40,516 nucleotides of DNA from Saccoglossus kowalevskii. Its lineage: Eukaryota; Hemichordata; Enteropneusta; Harrimaniidae. The notes below the pieces were generated by a model. The model saw only the letters and a program-made list of their open reading frames with translations, did no database searches and was not told the DNA's origin. The DNA is taken from the NCBI RefSeq assembly GCF_000003605.2, contig NW_003149769.1:28362-68877 (forward strand), in the 5' to 3' direction. Of the stretch, positions 37,401 to 40,516 are shown piece by piece; the stretch's first letter is position 1; every line of letters begins with the position of its first letter. The position numbers and the translations under genes are program-made.

Positions 37401-40069
37401 AATGCATCTTGTATGCCTTTGGCATTCAAACATTTGGTGACAGTGCCATCAGTAAAACCTCCAGCCAGATATATGGTGTGTTGCGAATTCTGATTAAGAT
37501 GATTTAATGACATATTTACAACATACCGAGACAAGAAGGCTGCAAGTGCTGCTTTATTACTTGAACTGTTTAGAAATTTCCTCCATGGTGGCACTGCTCG
37601 TAAACCGATGACTTGATACTGCCTTCCCCCTGGTTGAAGTGCTTGTCGTCTATCACATTCTCCTTGTTTAACTGATTTTGGGTTGTCATATCCATCATAT
37701 TCCTCAACAACAGTGTTTGCCCCTGAGAAACATTGTATCATTCCATGGAGGTACACCTTCGCCAGGTCGTCAAATGTTTTGAATTTATTACCATTCATAG
37801 GCTGTATAATTGCCATTGCATCTCTTATCTACACAGTATCCCAAGCAGGCAGTTGTGGCAGGCTAACTACACTCTTCACATTATCCTCTAGCTTATGAGC
37901 CAGATCATCCTTTCTCGTTTTGCGCATCTGACCATCTTCATGGAATAGTGAAGTTGGTATTGCTGTTATTGGGTATTGTAGAAGAAAGTCCATGGTTAGC
38001 TCCTGTGTCTTTGCTATGATCAAAGATCTACGGAATATCAACTCTGAATTCATCTTGACATATATATTTTTTTCCTTTGCAGGAGGTCTTTGTCATTTTG
38101 GTCATATCAAAGAATGTGAGAAGGCCAGATCTTGGGATGGCATCACATATTGTTTTCTTGGATGACAGTGATGGTTGGATAAATGTTGCACTTTGTTATT
38201 GGCATTTAGTAAGGATGCTTGTACATCAGCACTTGCACACAGTCCTGTGGCTATATTGATGAGGACATCCTGGGGATGGTTATCTACCTCTAATGGGCTT
38301 GTCATACCGTCAGATATGTGGACAATCAATGTCTGAATATGCTGTTCATCACGTTTCATGGCAGCAGGGTATTGTTGCTTGTGAGCATGTGAGTCATTTG
38401 CTTTTAATCCACTACGTTCCTTCATGGAGTTGTCATAAGCACTTAGCAAGTGACGAGTCAGGTTCCAATGAACCAAAGCAGGCTTCCTTCTGGTGAGTCC
38501 AATTATTCCACTGTCCATTTCGAATAGTTAACTCTGTCATAAACAAAGAAAATATGGCAGCATAAAATATATACTTTGTAGGTGCATGGACCAATCACCT
38601 TCTCTTTCAGCTCGTATGTTCATCAACAATGTCGACACTGCATGAAGAAACATTACCCAGAACTTGAAGGTAGGAGATTGTGTAGAGCCCCATTCTTCAT
38701 ACCTTTTCAAATTTGGAAGCACATGTTTTGATACAACATTCTCCAAGTCAGTTGGACAGTAGTATTGTATGATGGAAAAGACAAGGTTCTGCCCATTTAA
38801 CCTGTTGAGCTATGGCAAAGAGTTGCTGATCCATGGTTTGAACTGTTACTTCTTGTCCCAGGTGGTTAGTCATTTCTTTGCATTTGACCATGGTTGTAAA
38901 CACTGTAGCCATATCTGCTGGCTTGGCGTCTACTATTGGTGCGTATACCACTGCTGTGTAAGTATCACTGGTCTTTGATAGCTGTGTATTGTATCCAGTC
39001 CAGAATGGGATTTCCTGGGTCATGGAGCATCAGAATATAAAGGCAATACTCCTCGTGTCATCATCCTCAGAAATACTCATGAAATATCATGAACAGCAAT
39101 GTTCTCTTTTTCTGAAATTATAGAAAATGTTGGTTTTTAATTCGGCAATACTCTGTATCCATGATATTAATTTTACAATTACACAGATAATGTGTTAATA
39201 ATCAACCTACCATTACTAGACATGATTTCAGCACTTCCAAAGGTTTTTCTAATCTTGGAGGTACAGGATGCTGTGTTGGCTTTTTGAAGTATCTGTTATC
39301 ACCACGCTTTACTCTTGGAATGTTGCTGGTAGAGTTGACATTCTTTTGCTGGAAGATAACCCTTGCCATAGGGCGGAAAGTGTTTTTTCCATCAATCGTT
39401 TCAGCATTTATGTCAACATTATCATCTTCTTCATGTATTAATGCACCACCTTGTGTTGTAGGTATGATTTTTGGAGGAATGTAAACATCACTATTATTAT
39501 CAATTTGTTTCTCTGCAGCAGATGTCATAAATGTGCAGAGCTCATCATAGGAAATACACAAACTATAAGAATTCAGAGTATCTATGATAGCCTTCTTTCC
39601 ATATTCGTGATGCAGTTGGACAGCAAGTCCAAAATGTAAAGGAGTTATCACTTTTTGACTGTTCAATATTACACATTCGGATAAAGATAGGTACTTCCTC
39701 CTCACATCATCTGATGATTCATATTCCGGATCTCCAGCATCAAATGCACGTTTATCAATTAACCACTTCATGGCTACTGCTAAAGGTTTTGGGACAAATT
39801 CTTCTGATGCATGTAAGCCCACTTCATTTGGAGCAGGATATTCATTTGAATGTGTTATGCTGCTAAGGACTCTGAATAACTCTGACAGCTTTATGGAGAA
39901 TATTATATGCATTTGTCTCATCTATATGTTCGCTGTTTGTCTTTTAGTCTCTGCTTTAATTCGGAAGTAACTCTGATGGCATCACAAAGAGAAACTGAAC
40001 TGCTAAATATCAAATTAGACTTTCCCTGACCATATTCTTTTTCATGTATGTAAATGTGTCGAAATGGGC

Positions 40070-40192
40070 GTAGTGCGAGTGGTTAGTGCTAGTAGCACTA
40101 ATCCGAAAAAGTACTAGATCTAGTGCTAAAATGGCACTAGATCTAGCGCTAAAATGGCACTAGATCTAGTGCTAAAATGTGCACAGTGCGAG
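40070..40192. repeat. Palindrome-rich tandem repeat
   Basis: CACTAGATCTAGTG, a perfect 14-bp palindrome, appears once exactly and in one-mismatch or truncated form twice more, separated by CTAAAATGG. GTGCGAGTGG flanks the block on both sides (near 40073 and 40186) as a direct repeat. Confidence 0.75.
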
Positions 40193-40516
40193 TGGCATTG
40201 TTATCGCATTGTCAACGACGTCGAATAATAGGAGGGGCATCAACAACCACTTTCATATGCAAACTGCAAACAGTATAAAACATTGGCAATATGCGTGAGA
40301 TGTCCATAATAATACTTTCTTTATATAATACCGGATTCTGCCGTAAATTCGCCCATCCGACAAATCGCCCTGGGGATTTCACGGCTGATGTGCGCTTATT
40401 TGGGGTTCAAATATAAAAAAAAAAATAATCAATATTTTGGGGGGACATTTTCATTGTATCCAACTACACAGACTTTCTACGCCGTGAGTGGGCCACCCAA
40501 GACGAAAGAACTATTG

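Larger units (their letters stand above)
36577..39921 (-). pseudogene. Decayed copy of a FEN/XPG-like plus CXC-domain multigene family
   Basis: Minus-strand blocks follow the order I recall for a large uncharacterised animal protein family. N-terminal: LHFGLAVQLHHEYGKKAIID (39921-39209). Then VVYAPIVDAKPADMATVF (39007-38757), SPTFKFWVMFLHAVSTLLMN (38746-38550), SGIIGLTRRKPALVHWNLTR (38518-38190), ELIFRRSLIIAK and PTSLFHEDGQMRKTRKDDLA (38053-37832), VIGLRAVPPWRKFLNSSSNK (37816-37380), then the nuclease-like and CXC parts. Breaks: an in-frame TAG at 37831-37829 between DTV and IRDAMA; frameshifts near 38550, 38188, 38065, 37395 and 37155; and internal deletions at about 38757, 38520, 37395 and 37225. 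Introns could explain one or two of the junctions, for example 39209-39007. No intact product is possible. Confidence 0.75.

Noticed and set aside
37325..37420. Splice acceptor CACCTTTTTTTCCAG inside the decayed gene
   Set aside because: No donor lies at a workable distance upstream in the conserved frame; a small deletion plus frameshift explains the join better.
1..40516. CRISPR array, bacterial operons or rRNA genes
   Set aside because: The tandem repeats lack unique spacers and the gene structure is clearly intron-containing; no rRNA-like sequence was seen.

Overview
The window is AT-rich animal DNA. It has short exons separated by repeat-filled introns with GT-AG junctions, several decayed DNA transposons, a non-LTR retrotransposon fragment and two assembly gaps (12333-12418 and 26079-26411). 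Nothing bacterial is present. The gene content and repeat styles suggest an invertebrate, plausibly a marine one such as a lancelet or hemichordate, but the sequence does not settle the species.

The main gene lies on the minus strand from 34159 down to 687 and runs off the low-coordinate edge. I could assemble 26 exons with canonical GT-AG splice sites. All 25 junctions keep one reading frame, giving about 1320 codons. The product starts with a signal peptide, followed by IPT/TIG domains, a PA14 domain split over exons 11-14, a cysteine-containing linker, more IPT/TIG domains and a cupredoxin-like segment. This is the order of the N-terminal third of fibrocystin-L (PKHD1L1), a very large extracellular receptor-like membrane protein. 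The later part (G8 and beta-helix domains, membrane anchor) must lie beyond position 1.

Intron content, in coordinate order: a 20-bp minisatellite (237-333), a TTAA-flanked MITE (1391-1885), an acidic transposase-like remnant (2921-3070), a 152-bp tandem duplication that copies the 3' half of exon 21 with its splice donor (5003-5420), a long degenerate tandem array (5728-7296), further dispersed repeats (8300-10510), a broken non-LTR retrotransposon (about 11945-13113), a Tigger/pogo element with a dead transposase (14797-16653), a minisatellite starting at a splice donor (17090-17945), a 133-bp satellite also starting at a donor (21115-22365) and split by a 155-bp TTAA insertion, a 41-bp hairpin minisatellite (22950-23295), and fold-back elements at 25578-25760 and 33336-33412. 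Inside intron 1, on the opposite strand, is a candidate two-exon gene for a 105-residue protein with a C-terminal membrane segment (32783-33230).

Upstream of the main gene, at 36577-39921 on the minus strand, is a decayed copy of a large, poorly characterised animal multigene family. Its C-terminal part combines a FEN1/XPG-like nuclease signature with a Tesmin/TSO1-like cysteine-rich CXC motif. This copy carries stops, frameshifts and internal deletions. The family architecture is the least described biology in the window.
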